A stretch of DNA of 64,000 nt from Chryseobacterium aquifrigidense (GCF_006716485.1 NZ_VFPD01000001.1:272760-336759); one strand, 5' to 3'; shown: positions 42,864 through 53,352, counted from the stretch's first letter. Numbers and translations are program-made. The notes: generated from the sequence alone by a model not told the origin.

Positions 42864-43895
42864 TTACACTAATACTCCGTTTTTGGAAGCAATAGGATCA
42901 GGAAGATCTGTTTCTCCACTCATTTGAAGAAGATCTATTTCAATTGTTCTGCATATAGAAAGCATAGGAACGTCAAACATTAATCCCGCAAAAGGATTTT
43001 CAGAATAATCACCCACCAGCTCCATAATAATGTAAATCCATCCGATAATGATACAAAACGGAATAGAGGTCCAGATTCCCCAATCACCAAGTTTTGCAAA
43101 CTCATTTACTAATCCTAGCGGAAGAAGCATGATGAAAAGAATATTGAAAACAAAGGCTGTGCTGGCAAACTGTCTTGGAGAAGGAAATTTTTTGATTCTT
43201 TCTGCCTGCCCTTGGAAATTGTAGAATTCATTGAGGCTGTTTTGAAGCTGAGTCTGATTGAACTCCGTAATGGCATTCATGTTTTTCAGCTCATTGATGT
43301 CTTTTGCCTGCTGAGCAACCAGATACGTAGCAAAATTTTTATAATCATTTTTAAGCTCATACTCTTCTTCTGACAGATATTTGTGCAGGAAAATAGGAGC
43401 TCTTCCATAATCAGGGAAACCCGCTTTAATTAATCTGTTTCTTCTCAGGTTGATATTCCCGAATTTATTATTTTCTGTACTGATGTGTTCCCATTCCGTA
43501 GGCACCAAAAGCTGTTCACGGAAAGTATATAACCATGCAATATGACGGTAAACGATTCTTCTTTTGCGGTCTTCAAGGTCAAAAACACCAATTTCTTCAT
43601 TTTTGGTATCGAAAGCATACACCATAGAAGCAAACGAACGGCTTGAATTCACTATTCCTCCCCAGATTTTTCTGGCTTCCCAAAGTCTGTCATAGGCCTG
43701 GTTGTTTTTAAAACCCACAAGGAATGCTTCTGCTGTACCAATCAATGCCACAGGAACCCAAGGAATTGTCATCCACTGCCAATTGAAAAAATAGAACAGG
43801 ACAGCGATCAGGGTACACCAGATTGAAATCATTATAAGATGAAAACCTGATAGATTGAGAACCTGCTTATAATTGACGTATTTTGTTGTGATCAT
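42864..43895 (-). CDS. Bestrophin-family anion channel-like membrane protein
   Basis: 343 residues from the ATG at 43895. The frame is open 54 codons further upstream, but that stretch is AT-rich non-family sequence, and MITTKYVNYKQVLNLSG is a typical start. Membrane segments lie near 19-40, 45-62, 225-250 and 255-275. Bestrophin/UPF0187 hallmarks include AFLVGFKNNQAYDRLWEARK after helix 2 and DYSENPF near the end. Prokaryotic bestrophins form pentameric ion channels in the inner membrane. No partner gene is evident. Confidence 0.92.
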   Translation of the reverse strand: MITTKYVNYKQVLNLSGFHLIMISIWCTLIAVLFYFFNWQWMTIPWVPVALIGTAEAFLVGFKNNQAYDRLWEARKIWGGIVNSSRSFASMVYAFDTKNEEIGVFDLEDRKRRIVYRHIAWLYTFREQLLVPTEWEHISTENNKFGNINLRRNRLIKAGFPDYGRAPIFLHKYLSEEEYELKNDYKNFATYLVAQQAKDINELKNMNAITEFNQTQLQNSLNEFYNFQGQAERIKKFPSPRQFASTAFVFNILFIMLLPLGLVNEFAKLGDWGIWTSIPFCIIIGWIYIIMELVGDYSENPFAGLMFDVPMLSICRTIEIDLLQMSGETDLPDPIASKNGVLV

Positions 43896-44058
43896 AAAGA
43901 TGGATGTGTTTTGCGTGTATAGACAAAATAAATACCAAACTGGGATTACTTGTGTTTCATAATACCTCTCAGATAATGGATAATTGTGTTTTGTTGTTTT
44001 GTAATGGGTTAGAATTGAGATTGATAATCTTAAATAAAAGTAGTGAAAAAAATGCATA

Positions 44059-44090
44059 AAAAAACCTCTAAAAATTTTTAGAGGTTTTTT
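44059..44090 (-). terminator. Terminator of the E1 dehydrogenase gene
   Basis: A perfect 32-base palindrome: AACCTCTAAAA-type arms with A- and T-tracts on both ends. Confidence 0.8.
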
Positions 44091-44099
44091 TATGTAAAA

Positions 44100-46172
44100 T
44101 TAATATTTCAGCATTTCTTCAATCTTATTGCTTAGTTTTTCAGCATTCGGAAGCATTTCTTTTTCCAGAATCAGATTGATAGGAACAGCAGGTACATCCA
44201 GTGATCCCATCGTTTCTACTGGTGCATCAAGATATTTGAAGCAGTTTTTGGAAATACGGTGTGCAAAAGCTTCTGCAAAAGAATTGTTAAGTTGCTCTTC
44301 AGTGAGAACGATACATTTTCCATGGGCTTTCACTCTTTCAAAAACTAATGCTTCATCCAGAGGAATTAATGTTCTTAAGTCAATCACTTCAACTCTTCCG
44401 TTGAAATTCTTAGCTGCTTCTTTAGCCCAGTAAACTCCCATTCCATAGGTAACCACGAGTAAAGTTCTGCCTTTTTCGGTTTCTTCTTTATCTGCTTCAA
44501 TAATTACTTTACCTTTTCCAAACGGAAGAACATAATCTTCAGCTGGCTCTATCGTCTTAGCATCTTCAGTTCCCGGAACTTTACTCCAGTATAATCCTTT
44601 ATGTTCAAGCATTACCACCGGGTTCGGATCGTAATAAGCTGCTTTTAATAACCCTTTAAAGTCTGCAGCATTACTTGGGTATGCTATTTTAATTCCTTTG
44701 ATATTGGCTAAAATACTTTCAACACTTCCACTGTGATAAGGACCGCCGCCGCCGTATGCACCGATAGGAACACGGATAATATTACTTACAGGGAATTTTC
44801 CGCCACTCAAATAATTGGATTTTGAAATCTCGGTGATTAGCTGGTTGATACCAGGGTAAATATAATCTGCAAACTGAACCTCAACAATTGGTTTTAGTCC
44901 AACAGCACTCATTCCCGCTGTGGATCCAATGATGTAGGCCTCCTGAATTGCCGTATTGAAAACTCTTTTACTTCCGAATTTTTTTCCTAAAGTCACCGTT
45001 TCACGGAACACCCCACCAATTCTTTCTCCTACATCCTGTCCGTAAAGAAGAGCTTCCGGATGTTTCCACATCAATTCCTGTATCGCGTGGATGGCAGCAT
45101 CTACCATTACAATTTTTTCTCCGTTGGCAGGTTCACGTGTTCCTGTTTCCTCCGTGATAGGAGTAGGAGCAAAAACGTGCTGCATTACAGTTTCAGGTTT
45201 TGGATCTTCTGCATTTTTAGCTTTTTCGAAAGCTTCTTCTGCTTCAAGACGCGCTTTTTTGGTAATTTGTTTTAAAAGATCTTCGTCAACACCAGTTTCC
45301 AGTAAGTGTTTTCTAAGTATTTCTCCCGGATCTTTAGCTCTATGTTTTGTTAGATCTTCTTCGTCTCTATAGAATTCTCTTCTTACTCCGGAAGTGTGAT
45401 GCCCGATCAATACTGTCTTTGCACAGACAACCAAAGGTTTTCTTTCTGTTCTTACAAAGTCTACAGCTTTTTTCATGGCCTCAAAACTTTCCACAAAATC
45501 AGTTCCGTCTACTCTCATTCTGCTCAATCCGGTAAACCCGGCTACAAAATCATAAGCGTCACATGTTCTTGCTTCGTCTTTAGTTACAGAAATTCCCCAT
45601 TCATTATCCTGAACCAGGAAGATGATAGGAAGCTGGTGTAAAGCGGCAAATTGCAAAGCTTCACTCACTTCTCCTTCTGTAACGGAATTATCTCCAAGAC
45701 TACAAACCACAACAGGATTGTTTTCAAAATTCTGAAGGTTAAAATCCTGAATATATTTGATTCCCTGTGCAACACCTGTTGTAGGAATAGTCTGCATTCC
45801 TGTGGCTGAACTCTGGTGAACAATTTTAGGTTTATTTTCATCCCTGCTCGAAGGGTGTGAGTAATAAGATCTTCCTCCCGAAAAAGGATCATCAGCTTTT
45901 GCCAGTAATTGAAGCATTAATTGGTAAGGTTCAAAACCAATTCCTAAAAGAATACTTTCGTCTCTGTAATAAGGAGAAACCCAGTCTTCTTTCTTTAACT
46001 GATAAGCTGTTGCAAGCTGAATAGCTTCATGACCTCTAGAAGTGCTGTGAACGTATTTGCATACATTTCTGTTTTCTTCGTAAATGTCAGCCATCGCCTT
46101 AGCCAGCATCATATGATTATACGCTTTGAGTAATATATCCTGAGAAACTTTTTCGTGAAGTGCATTTTCCAT
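44100..46172 (-). CDS. Branched-chain 2-oxoacid dehydrogenase E1, alpha and beta fused
   Basis: 690 residues from the ATG at 46172 (MENALHEKVSQDILLK); nine further open codons upstream are not needed. Residues about 1-330 are the alpha subunit with the ThDP motif starting GDNSVTEG and ending DNEWGIS. Residues about 350-690 are the beta subunit (ALLYGQDVGERIGGVF, FNTAIQEAYIIGSTAGMSAVG, EVQFADYIYPGINQL). E1 decarboxylates 2-oxoacids and passes the acyl group to the lipoyl E2. The alpha-beta fusion and sequence match the branched-chain (2-oxoisovalerate) type rather than pyruvate. E2 and E3 genes are not in the window. Confidence 0.93.
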   Translation of the reverse strand: MENALHEKVSQDILLKAYNHMMLAKAMADIYEENRNVCKYVHSTSRGHEAIQLATAYQLKKEDWVSPYYRDESILLGIGFEPYQLMLQLLAKADDPFSGGRSYYSHPSSRDENKPKIVHQSSATGMQTIPTTGVAQGIKYIQDFNLQNFENNPVVVCSLGDNSVTEGEVSEALQFAALHQLPIIFLVQDNEWGISVTKDEARTCDAYDFVAGFTGLSRMRVDGTDFVESFEAMKKAVDFVRTERKPLVVCAKTVLIGHHTSGVRREFYRDEEDLTKHRAKDPGEILRKHLLETGVDEDLLKQITKKARLEAEEAFEKAKNAEDPKPETVMQHVFAPTPITEETGTREPANGEKIVMVDAAIHAIQELMWKHPEALLYGQDVGERIGGVFRETVTLGKKFGSKRVFNTAIQEAYIIGSTAGMSAVGLKPIVEVQFADYIYPGINQLITEISKSNYLSGGKFPVSNIIRVPIGAYGGGGPYHSGSVESILANIKGIKIAYPSNAADFKGLLKAAYYDPNPVVMLEHKGLYWSKVPGTEDAKTIEPAEDYVLPFGKGKVIIEADKEETEKGRTLLVVTYGMGVYWAKEAAKNFNGRVEVIDLRTLIPLDEALVFERVKAHGKCIVLTEEQLNNSFAEAFAHRISKNCFKYLDAPVETMGSLDVPAVPINLILEKEMLPNAEKLSNKIEEMLKY

Positions 46173-46195
46173 AGGAAGCAAATATACATAAAAAA

Positions 46196-46225
46196 ACAAA
46201 ATACTAACAACTGTTAGTATTTTGT
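46196..46225 (-). terminator. Terminator of the subtilase gene
   Basis: A perfect 14-bp inverted repeat (46196-46209 with 46212-46225) with a T-run on the minus strand, just after the protease stop. Confidence 0.8.
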
Positions 46226-46247
46226 GAAAAATCTTTGTTTATAAAGG

Positions 46248-48371
46248 TTATTCCTTGATCACTTTTTTAGAAATAACATCTTTGTCTGTTTTTACTTCAA
46301 TGATGTAAATTCCTTTTGTGTAAGCGGATAAATCTACTGCTTCTTTATCATTGTTAATGATACCTGTTTGTAGTTTTTTACCTGAAAGATCATAAACATT
46401 AAAAGTCGACTTTTTAGGAGCTTTTAATATATTGGTAAAGTCTTTTACGACAGTTGGAGCAACTGTTACCGCGTCCATTGCAAATCCGGTTTCTTTAGCT
46501 CCTAATACTTCGGTAAATCCTGTTACAATCACGGAGTAGTTTTGAGGAGAAGTAACACTTGGAGAAGCATTATTTTTTAATGTTCCTTTATGAGAAATTT
46601 CAATTCTATAAACAGCTCCTGGTGTAGGATTGTCAATAACTACCTGTTCTACGTTGTCTACTGTGTTATCTCCTTTTGTTGCAGGAGTCATAGGATTGTT
46701 TGCATCCAGTTTCCAGGGAAGGTAAGTTGTATTGTTTGCTGTATTGATAATCTTTACATCTAAATCATTAATTAATCTTGAAGTTCTGTTGTTGTATAAA
46801 TTATCCCATTGATTCGTAATATTGGTATATTCCGGATCAATCCAGGATATTGTTACTTTTAAAGGTTCAGTTCCTGATGCTTTAACTGTTTTTGTGTTAA
46901 CTGCACCATTGTTTAATGTTTCATCATTAAATATGATGGTGTTGTTGGATTTTCCTACAAGAAGTTCAGCTCCTTTTTTTGCATTGATGTATCCCCAGCC
47001 GTACCATGGATCTGGGCCTATCTGACCAGCTTCAAGCGCTGAATGTACCATTAGAGTTTTTGACGCAGAAGCAACAAGCTGAGCATTGTTGAATAAAGAT
47101 TTATAAATCTGCATCCAAAGCCCAATAATTCCCGCTACCTGAGGAGCTGCCATTGAGGTTCCGCTATTAATTTGCCAGGTTATACTTCCTGTTGTATTTT
47201 CTGCTGTAGATGCCATCCACACATCGGTACCCGGGGCAGAAATATCTGGTTTAATACCACCATCATCTCTGGGGCCTGCGCTGCTGTAATCAGACTTTAA
47301 AACATCTGTAGCTGCAGTATATCTGCTGTTATTTGTTGTAATAGGATCTGTTGCACCTACTACAATAATGTTTTTAGCTAATGAGCTATACCCTATACAG
47401 TCATATCCCTGTGCACAGTTAGCAGGTGGTTCTGTACCTGTTGCATAGGTTGAATATCCTGATCCGTTATAATAATAAGCTGTTGTAGTACTCCCTGAGT
47501 ATCCTGGTCCAAATCCGAAATAATTTCCGGCAGATTTCACGATAGTATAAGTTGGGTTATTATACACGATAGCATCATATGCACGGTCATTGGTGTAATA
47601 GGTTCCCATTAAATCATAATTAGTTCCGGAAATATAATTTCCTCCCCAATACCATCCGTTGGCAGGATATCCGTTGGCTGTGGTTTTATAATCCCAGGCA
47701 GCGTTGATACCATAAGAGTGATTGGATATTTTAGGTTGAGCTAACAAGATTTTATCAAATACAGTACTTGTAGTTGAGTTGCCCGGCAGTGTTGTTGTTG
47801 CAAATCTGTAAGAATCCATTGTAGAATTTAATGCGATTCCCATTGCATTTCCTGTGATTGTTACTCCATTGCTGGTAGCTGACAAAGGCGAGGATTTCGC
47901 ACCAATAATACTTGCTACCCCTGTAGAATGGGCGCTGTAAGCATTCGTTGCTGCTTCTTTATTGGAAATTCTGCCTGCAGCATTATTAAATGCGGTATGA
48001 GCTTCATAAATTCTGCCTCCATCAAAAATTGCATATACAATACCTTCACCTTTAAATAATCCGGATAGTCCATTAACGCCTCCCGCAGTTGTTAAGGCAT
48101 CAACATTGTTATTTAAAATCTGAGTTTGATCTTCTGACTGATAAAAGTTCGGAACATTTCCACTAAACCCTGCCAGATTTTCTCTCATTTCCTGAATTAT
48201 TTTTTGAGTTTCAGGATTTCTATCACTACCAAATCTTCTAGAAACATAAGAGTCAAACTTTTCGTTATTCTCTTTGTTTTGCCTTTCAAATTCTCTCTTT
48301 AAACCATCGTTGTTTTGTGCACTTACTAAAGCTATTGCTAATGTGCTTATGAGAAGTAGATGTTTCTTCAT
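46248..48371 (-). CDS. Secreted S8 (subtilisin-like) serine protease with T9SS type A sorting domain
   Basis: 707 residues from the ATG at 48371 (MKKHLLLISTLAIALVSAQ is the signal peptide; 12 open codons upstream are not needed). The peptidase S8 triad is Asp117 in FDGG, His148 in AHSTGVASI and Ser406 in NSGTSMAAPQVAG. The usual Asp-Ser/Thr-Gly is Asp-Gly-Gly here. A C-terminal beta domain (about 480-610) is followed by a T9SS type A domain (from FNVYDLSGKKL, ending VISKKVIKE). It is exported across the outer membrane and released or anchored on the surface to degrade proteins. Confidence 0.93.
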   Translation of the reverse strand: MKKHLLLISTLAIALVSAQNNDGLKREFERQNKENNEKFDSYVSRRFGSDRNPETQKIIQEMRENLAGFSGNVPNFYQSEDQTQILNNNVDALTTAGGVNGLSGLFKGEGIVYAIFDGGRIYEAHTAFNNAAGRISNKEAATNAYSAHSTGVASIIGAKSSPLSATSNGVTITGNAMGIALNSTMDSYRFATTTLPGNSTTSTVFDKILLAQPKISNHSYGINAAWDYKTTANGYPANGWYWGGNYISGTNYDLMGTYYTNDRAYDAIVYNNPTYTIVKSAGNYFGFGPGYSGSTTTAYYYNGSGYSTYATGTEPPANCAQGYDCIGYSSLAKNIIVVGATDPITTNNSRYTAATDVLKSDYSSAGPRDDGGIKPDISAPGTDVWMASTAENTTGSITWQINSGTSMAAPQVAGIIGLWMQIYKSLFNNAQLVASASKTLMVHSALEAGQIGPDPWYGWGYINAKKGAELLVGKSNNTIIFNDETLNNGAVNTKTVKASGTEPLKVTISWIDPEYTNITNQWDNLYNNRTSRLINDLDVKIINTANNTTYLPWKLDANNPMTPATKGDNTVDNVEQVVIDNPTPGAVYRIEISHKGTLKNNASPSVTSPQNYSVIVTGFTEVLGAKETGFAMDAVTVAPTVVKDFTNILKAPKKSTFNVYDLSGKKLQTGIINNDKEAVDLSAYTKGIYIIEVKTDKDVISKKVIKE

Positions 48372-48635
48372 TTTAGTTGTTGAAATATTAAAATTGTAAT
48401 TCTTCAAATATATGGTAAATATTTAGTAATTAATAGTTTTAGATAAATAATTCTAATTTTTTTAATTACTTTTTAATATTTTATTTCAACATTGTTTGAG
48501 TTGGTTGTCTTTTTTGTAAAGTAAAACAGTTTGGCTATTCTGAATATTGTACGTTTTGTGTTTTATCGTAAACTAATAATTGGAAAAAATGAAGTAACTT
48601 TACATTCTCTTTTTATAAAAAAGTTAGAACATTAT

Positions 48636-51600
48636 ATGTATTTAATTTTTGACACAGAAACAACCGGTTTACCAAAAAATTTCAACGCTCCGCTTTCAGA
48701 CTCGGATAACTGGCCAAGAATGGTTCAGATTGCATGGCAAGTGCACGATGATGATGGGAACCTGATTGAAAACCAGGATTATATAATAAAACCTGAAGGG
48801 TATGATATCCCCTTCAACGCAGCACGTATTCACGGAATTACCACCAAGATTGCCAATGAAGAAGGACGGGATCTCCAGGAGATTCTTGAAGAGTTTTCTA
48901 AAGTCCTTGAAAGGGTAAGGGTAGTGTCCGGACATAATGTAGAATTCGACTATAATATTGTAGGAGCAGAATTTTACAGGAAAAACCTTAAAGATAATCT
49001 TCAGGAAAAGCCTAAAGCGGATACCATGATTTTGGGAACCGATTTCTGCCAGCTTGGCGGAGGACGTGGAGGAAGATTCAAACCTCCGAAGCTTGAAGAA
49101 TTGTATGAAAAACTTTATGGAAGCAAATTTGATGAAGCCCATAATGCTGCTGCTGACGTAAATGCTACTGCCAGAGCTTTCTTTGAAATGGTAAGAATTG
49201 GAGTAGTACCCGCTGAAACCTTAAAGATTTCAGAAGATCAGCTCGCTTATTTCAGAAGTCTTTATCCGGATCCGATCAAACCCTTCAATATTGTTATCAG
49301 AAGGCAGGTCGCTGATTTTCATAATAAGAAAAAACAGCAGGATTTTGGAAGTATTGATGAAATTGATTTAGGTAAATATTTCAATTTTGATAATCACAGT
49401 GTTTTCTCTACACTTACCGCTACTTCAAGCATTAATGATTTGATTAAAAAAGCTTCTGATGAAAACTTCCCGGCTGTAGGCATGGTGGATCTTGGAAATA
49501 TGATGGGTGCTTTTAAGTTTGTTTCAGCAGTGGAGAGTGCTAATAGTGACCGAGCAAAGAAGCATAAAGAGTACCTGGCAAAAAAACAGGAAGCTGACGA
49601 AAACGGAACAGAATTTAATGAAGTTGAGCCTGTTTCCGAACCGCTTATCCCGGTTGTAGGTTGTGAATTTTATATTTCAGAGCGCTATGAGCAAAAACAG
49701 TTTACGAAAGATGATCCGGACAGGAGAACGCAGGTAGTGCTTTTAGCGAAAGACTTTAATGGATATAAAAATCTGGCAAAGCTTTCCAGTATCGGATTCC
49801 TGAAAGGGTTCTATTTTGGAGTTCCAAGGGTGAGCAGGGAATTGATAGCCCAATATAAAGAAGGAGTTATTGCTTTGACTTCCGGAATTATGGGAGATAT
49901 TCCGGATGCAATCTTAAATACCGGAGAGCAGAAAGGGGAAGAGCTTTTCAAATGGTGGAAAGATACTTTTGAAGATGACTTTTATGTTCAGATTCAAAAT
50001 CATAAACTGCCTGAAGAAGAGCATTTAAATGATGTTTTACTTCATTTTGCAGATAAATATAATGTTAAAATCTTAGCCCAGAACGAAACTTTTTATACCA
50101 ATAAAGACGATTCCAATATTCAGGATATTGTAAGCTGTATTAAAGATGGTGAAAAACTGACAACACCTGTTGGGAAAGGATTTGGCAAGAGAAGAGGGCT
50201 GGCTACAGGCGAATATTACATCAAGAATTCTGATGAAATAAAAGAAGCCTTTTTAGCGTATCCGGATGCTTTTGATGCTTATGAAGAATTTACGGCAAAG
50301 TTCAAGCCTTATACCTTAAAAAGAGACGTACTTCTTCCTAAGTTTGATATTCCGGAAGAGTTTATTCATGCAGAAGATGAGGTTGACGGTGGAAAAAGAG
50401 GGGAGATGGCTTATCTTACTTATCTTACCTATGAAGGAGCTAAGAAAAGGTATGTGGAAACTGGGATTACTGATGAAATTAAAGAACGTCTTGACTTTGA
50501 GCTTGAGGTAATTGCCAATACCGGTTATCCGGGATACTTCCTTATTGTACAGGATTTCTGTAACGAAGCCCGTAATATGGGAGTTTGGGTCGGCCCGGGA
50601 AGGGGTTCTGCTGCAGGATCTGCTGTGGCCTATTGTATCGGAATTACCAATGTAGACCCCATTAAATATGATCTCCTTTTTGAGAGATTCCTAAACCCGG
50701 AAAGGGTTTCCATGCCTGATATTGATATTGACTTTGATGACGAAGGACGAGATAAAATCATCAAATGGGTAGTTGAAAAGTATGGTAAAACTCAGGTAGC
50801 GCAGATTATTACTTACTCAGTATTGGGGGGTAAATCTGCTATTAAAGATGCCGGAAGGGTTTTGGATGTTCCGATTCCTGACACAAATAATATTGCTAAG
50901 CTGATTCCTCCAAGTCCCGGAATGAATATCGCAAAAGCTTTAGCAAAATATGATAAATTAAAGCCGGAAGAACAGATGCTTGTTGATGAAATGAGATATG
51001 TTCTTGATAGCCCTGATGATGCAAGACATGGAGTTTTGGCAAGTGCTAAAAAGATGGAGGGCTGTATCAGAAATACCGGAATTCATGCCTGTGGAGTAAT
51101 CATTACGCCAGAAGATGTGAGTAATCTGGTTCCGGTGACAATTGCTGCAAAAGATGCTGATATCCTGGTATCACAGTTTGACAACTCCGTTGCGGAAAGT
51201 GCAGGGCTTCTGAAGATGGATTTCCTGGGGTTGAGAACGCTGACCATTATTAAAGATGCATTGAAGCTGGTAAAGGCAAGATATAATATAGATATCGATC
51301 CGGATCTGATTCCACTTGATGATGCCAAAACATATCAACTGTTTAAAGAAGGAAGAACGGTAGGGATTTTCCAGTATGAAAGTCCCGGGATGCAAAAATA
51401 TATGAGGGAGCTTAAGCCAACGGTTTTTGCCGATCTTATTGCCATGAACGCATTGTACCGTCCGGGCCCGATCAAATATATTCCAAACTTCATCAACAGA
51501 AAGCATGGAATTGAAGAAATTGTCTACGACTTACCGGAAACAGAAGAATATTTAAAAGAAACATACGGGATTACCGTTTATCAGGAGCAGGTAATGCTTT

Positions 51601-53303
51601 TATCTCAGAAACTGGCCAATTTTACCAAAGGTGAAGCTGATACTTTGAGAAAAGCAATGGGTAAAAAACAGATCGATGTTCTTAATAAAATGTACCCGAA
51701 ATTTATTGAAGGAGGTAGAAAAAACAACCTGAATGAAGAGAGGTTAGAGAAAATCTGGAATGACTGGAAAGCCTTTGCGGAATATGCATTTAACAAATCT
51801 CACTCAACGTGTTATGCCTTTATTGCTTATCAGACAGCCTTTTTAAAAGCCAATTACCCGGCAGAATATATGGCGAGTGTAATGAGTAATAACATTAACA
51901 ATACGGATTCAATTACCATGTTTATGGAGGACTGTAAAAGTATAGGGGTTGATGTATTAGGACCGGATGTGAATGAATCTCAATACAAATTCTCCGTAAA
52001 CGAAAAAGGACAGATCCGTTTCGGACTGGGAGCGATCAAAGGAATTGGGGAAGGACCAAGTGAGGCAATTACAAGAGAAAGAGAAAACGGAAGATTTAAA
52101 AATATTTATGATTTCTTTGAAAGAATAATGCCTTCTCAGATGAATAAGAGGGTAGCGGAAAGTTTAGTGCTTGCCGGTGCTTTTGATGAACTTGATAGTT
52201 TCCATAGGGGCCAGTATTTTGATATTGACATGGCAGGAAAGACAAATCTTGAAAGATTAATCAGATATGGACAGAGTTTCCAGGAAAGCAAAAATGAGAT
52301 GGAACATTCTTTATTTGCAGATTTTGCGGAAGAAGTTCAGATTGAGCAGCCAAAACTGGCACCTTGTCCGGAATGGCCTAATATGCATAAGCTTAATAAA
52401 GAAAAAGAGATCATAGGTTTCTATCTTTCTGCGCATCCGCTGGATGAGTTTAAATATCAGTTCCAGTTTATGCAGGGGCAGCTTTCTAAAAAATCTGTTC
52501 TTGAAAAAAATGATGAGGGTAAAGTTGTTACAGATGAAGCACCTGTTTTGGAACAGGATACGCCGGATGATGCTGTAGATCTTACGGAAATTATCTCAGA
52601 TGATGTGGTGGCAGGTGAAGAGGAAGTAGTGGAAGAGGTGACTAAAAAAGCAGAGCCAAAAGGAAATTTCTTATTCCTGAATCTGGATGAGGTAGATGCC
52701 TACAAAGAGCAGGCTTTTTCCAATAAACAGGAAGAACTTTTTGAGGAGAAAAAGAAAGACTGGAAAACCCTTCAGAAAGAAAGAGAAAATGGAGGCGGCG
52801 GAAAAGAATATACTGTAGCAGGCCTTATCACTGAATATAGAGTTCAGGATGGTTTCAGAAGTGGTGAGAAAGTAGCTTTTGTTACGTTGGAAGATTATTC
52901 CGGTTCATACTCATTCAGGTTGGGAGACAGGGATTATATGAGGTTGAAAGAAAAACTGGAAGTTCAGAGATTTGTCATTTTTAAAATAAAATTCGCTCAG
53001 GTAAAAGATGGAAGAGTCTTCGTTAATGTAAATGATGTAATAGAACTTCAGGAAGCATTTGAACGATTTGCCAAAAGTATATCTTTGGTAATGGATGTAA
53101 TGGATGTAAGACCTGAAGATCTCGACTTTTTCAGAACGGTCCTCGATAGAAACAAAGGAAATCAGAAATTGAAATTCTTTATCAAAAACCTGGAAGATGA
53201 TTCTCATATTGAAGTGCAGTCTATGAAACATTCAGTGGATCTCAATGGAGATCTAATTAAAGAAATTCAATTGCTTAATAAATATGAGTTTTATTTAAAT
53301 TAG
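48636..53303 (+). CDS. dnaE: DNA polymerase III alpha subunit fused to an N-terminal DEDDh proofreading exonuclease
   Basis: Replicative polymerase, 1555 residues from the ATG at 48636 (MYLIFDTETTGLPK; the frame extends 35 codons upstream without family sequence). Residues 1-185 are a DnaQ-like exonuclease with DTE (6-8), D105 in GHNVEFD and H169/D174 in HNAAAD, all DEDDh residues intact. A PHP domain (about 230-560) follows with its metal-binding histidines lost. The polymerase palm has PDIDIDF (about 694-700), then come thumb/fingers, helix-hairpin-helix (about 1130-1200) and an OB domain (about 1390-1475). Proofreading is therefore in cis. An acidic spacer (about 1290-1340) precedes the OB domain. 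Confidence 0.96.
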   Translation: MYLIFDTETTGLPKNFNAPLSDSDNWPRMVQIAWQVHDDDGNLIENQDYIIKPEGYDIPFNAARIHGITTKIANEEGRDLQEILEEFSKVLERVRVVSGHNVEFDYNIVGAEFYRKNLKDNLQEKPKADTMILGTDFCQLGGGRGGRFKPPKLEELYEKLYGSKFDEAHNAAADVNATARAFFEMVRIGVVPAETLKISEDQLAYFRSLYPDPIKPFNIVIRRQVADFHNKKKQQDFGSIDEIDLGKYFNFDNHSVFSTLTATSSINDLIKKASDENFPAVGMVDLGNMMGAFKFVSAVESANSDRAKKHKEYLAKKQEADENGTEFNEVEPVSEPLIPVVGCEFYISERYEQKQFTKDDPDRRTQVVLLAKDFNGYKNLAKLSSIGFLKGFYFGVPRVSRELIAQYKEGVIALTSGIMGDIPDAILNTGEQKGEELFKWWKDTFEDDFYVQIQNHKLPEEEHLNDVLLHFADKYNVKILAQNETFYTNKDDSNIQDIVSCIKDGEKLTTPVGKGFGKRRGLATGEYYIKNSDEIKEAFLAYPDAFDAYEEFTAKFKPYTLKRDVLLPKFDIPEEFIHAEDEVDGGKRGEMAYLTYLTYEGAKKRYVETGITDEIKERLDFELEVIANTGYPGYFLIVQDFCNEARNMGVWVGPGRGSAAGSAVAYCIGITNVDPIKYDLLFERFLNPERVSMPDIDIDFDDEGRDKIIKWVVEKYGKTQVAQIITYSVLGGKSAIKDAGRVLDVPIPDTNNIAKLIPPSPGMNIAKALAKYDKLKPEEQMLVDEMRYVLDSPDDARHGVLASAKKMEGCIRNTGIHACGVIITPEDVSNLVPVTIAAKDADILVSQFDNSVAESAGLLKMDFLGLRTLTIIKDALKLVKARYNIDIDPDLIPLDDAKTYQLFKEGRTVGIFQYESPGMQKYMRELKPTVFADLIAMNALYRPGPIKYIPNFINRKHGIEEIVYDLPETEEYLKETYGITVYQEQVMLLSQKLANFTKGEADTLRKAMGKKQIDVLNKMYPKFIEGGRKNNLNEERLEKIWNDWKAFAEYAFNKSHSTCYAFIAYQTAFLKANYPAEYMASVMSNNINNTDSITMFMEDCKSIGVDVLGPDVNESQYKFSVNEKGQIRFGLGAIKGIGEGPSEAITRERENGRFKNIYDFFERIMPSQMNKRVAESLVLAGAFDELDSFHRGQYFDIDMAGKTNLERLIRYGQSFQESKNEMEHSLFADFAEEVQIEQPKLAPCPEWPNMHKLNKEKEIIGFYLSAHPLDEFKYQFQFMQGQLSKKSVLEKNDEGKVVTDEAPVLEQDTPDDAVDLTEIISDDVVAGEEEVVEEVTKKAEPKGNFLFLNLDEVDAYKEQAFSNKQEELFEEKKKDWKTLQKERENGGGGKEYTVAGLITEYRVQDGFRSGEKVAFVTLEDYSGSYSFRLGDRDYMRLKEKLEVQRFVIFKIKFAQVKDGRVFVNVNDVIELQEAFERFAKSISLVMDVMDVRPEDLDFFRTVLDRNKGNQKLKFFIKNLEDDSHIEVQSMKHSVDLNGDLIKEIQLLNKYEFYLN

Positions 53304-53322
53304 AAAAACTATGTTATACTAT

Positions 53323-53352
53323 AAAGAGTGGCTTATGCCACTCTTTTTTTTG
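53323..53352 (+). terminator. Terminator of dnaE
   Basis: A perfect 10-bp stem (53323-53332 with 53337-53346), tetraloop ttat, long T-run. Confidence 0.85.

Noticed and set aside
42864..44057. Longer bestrophin starting 54 codons upstream of 43895
   Set aside because: The added segment is AT-rich with no family similarity; MITTKYVNYKQ is a normal family start.
45060..45641. Several plus-strand open frames opposite the E1 dehydrogenase gene
   Set aside because: All overlap conserved E1 coding sequence and translate to Cys/Phe/Ser-rich strings without motifs.
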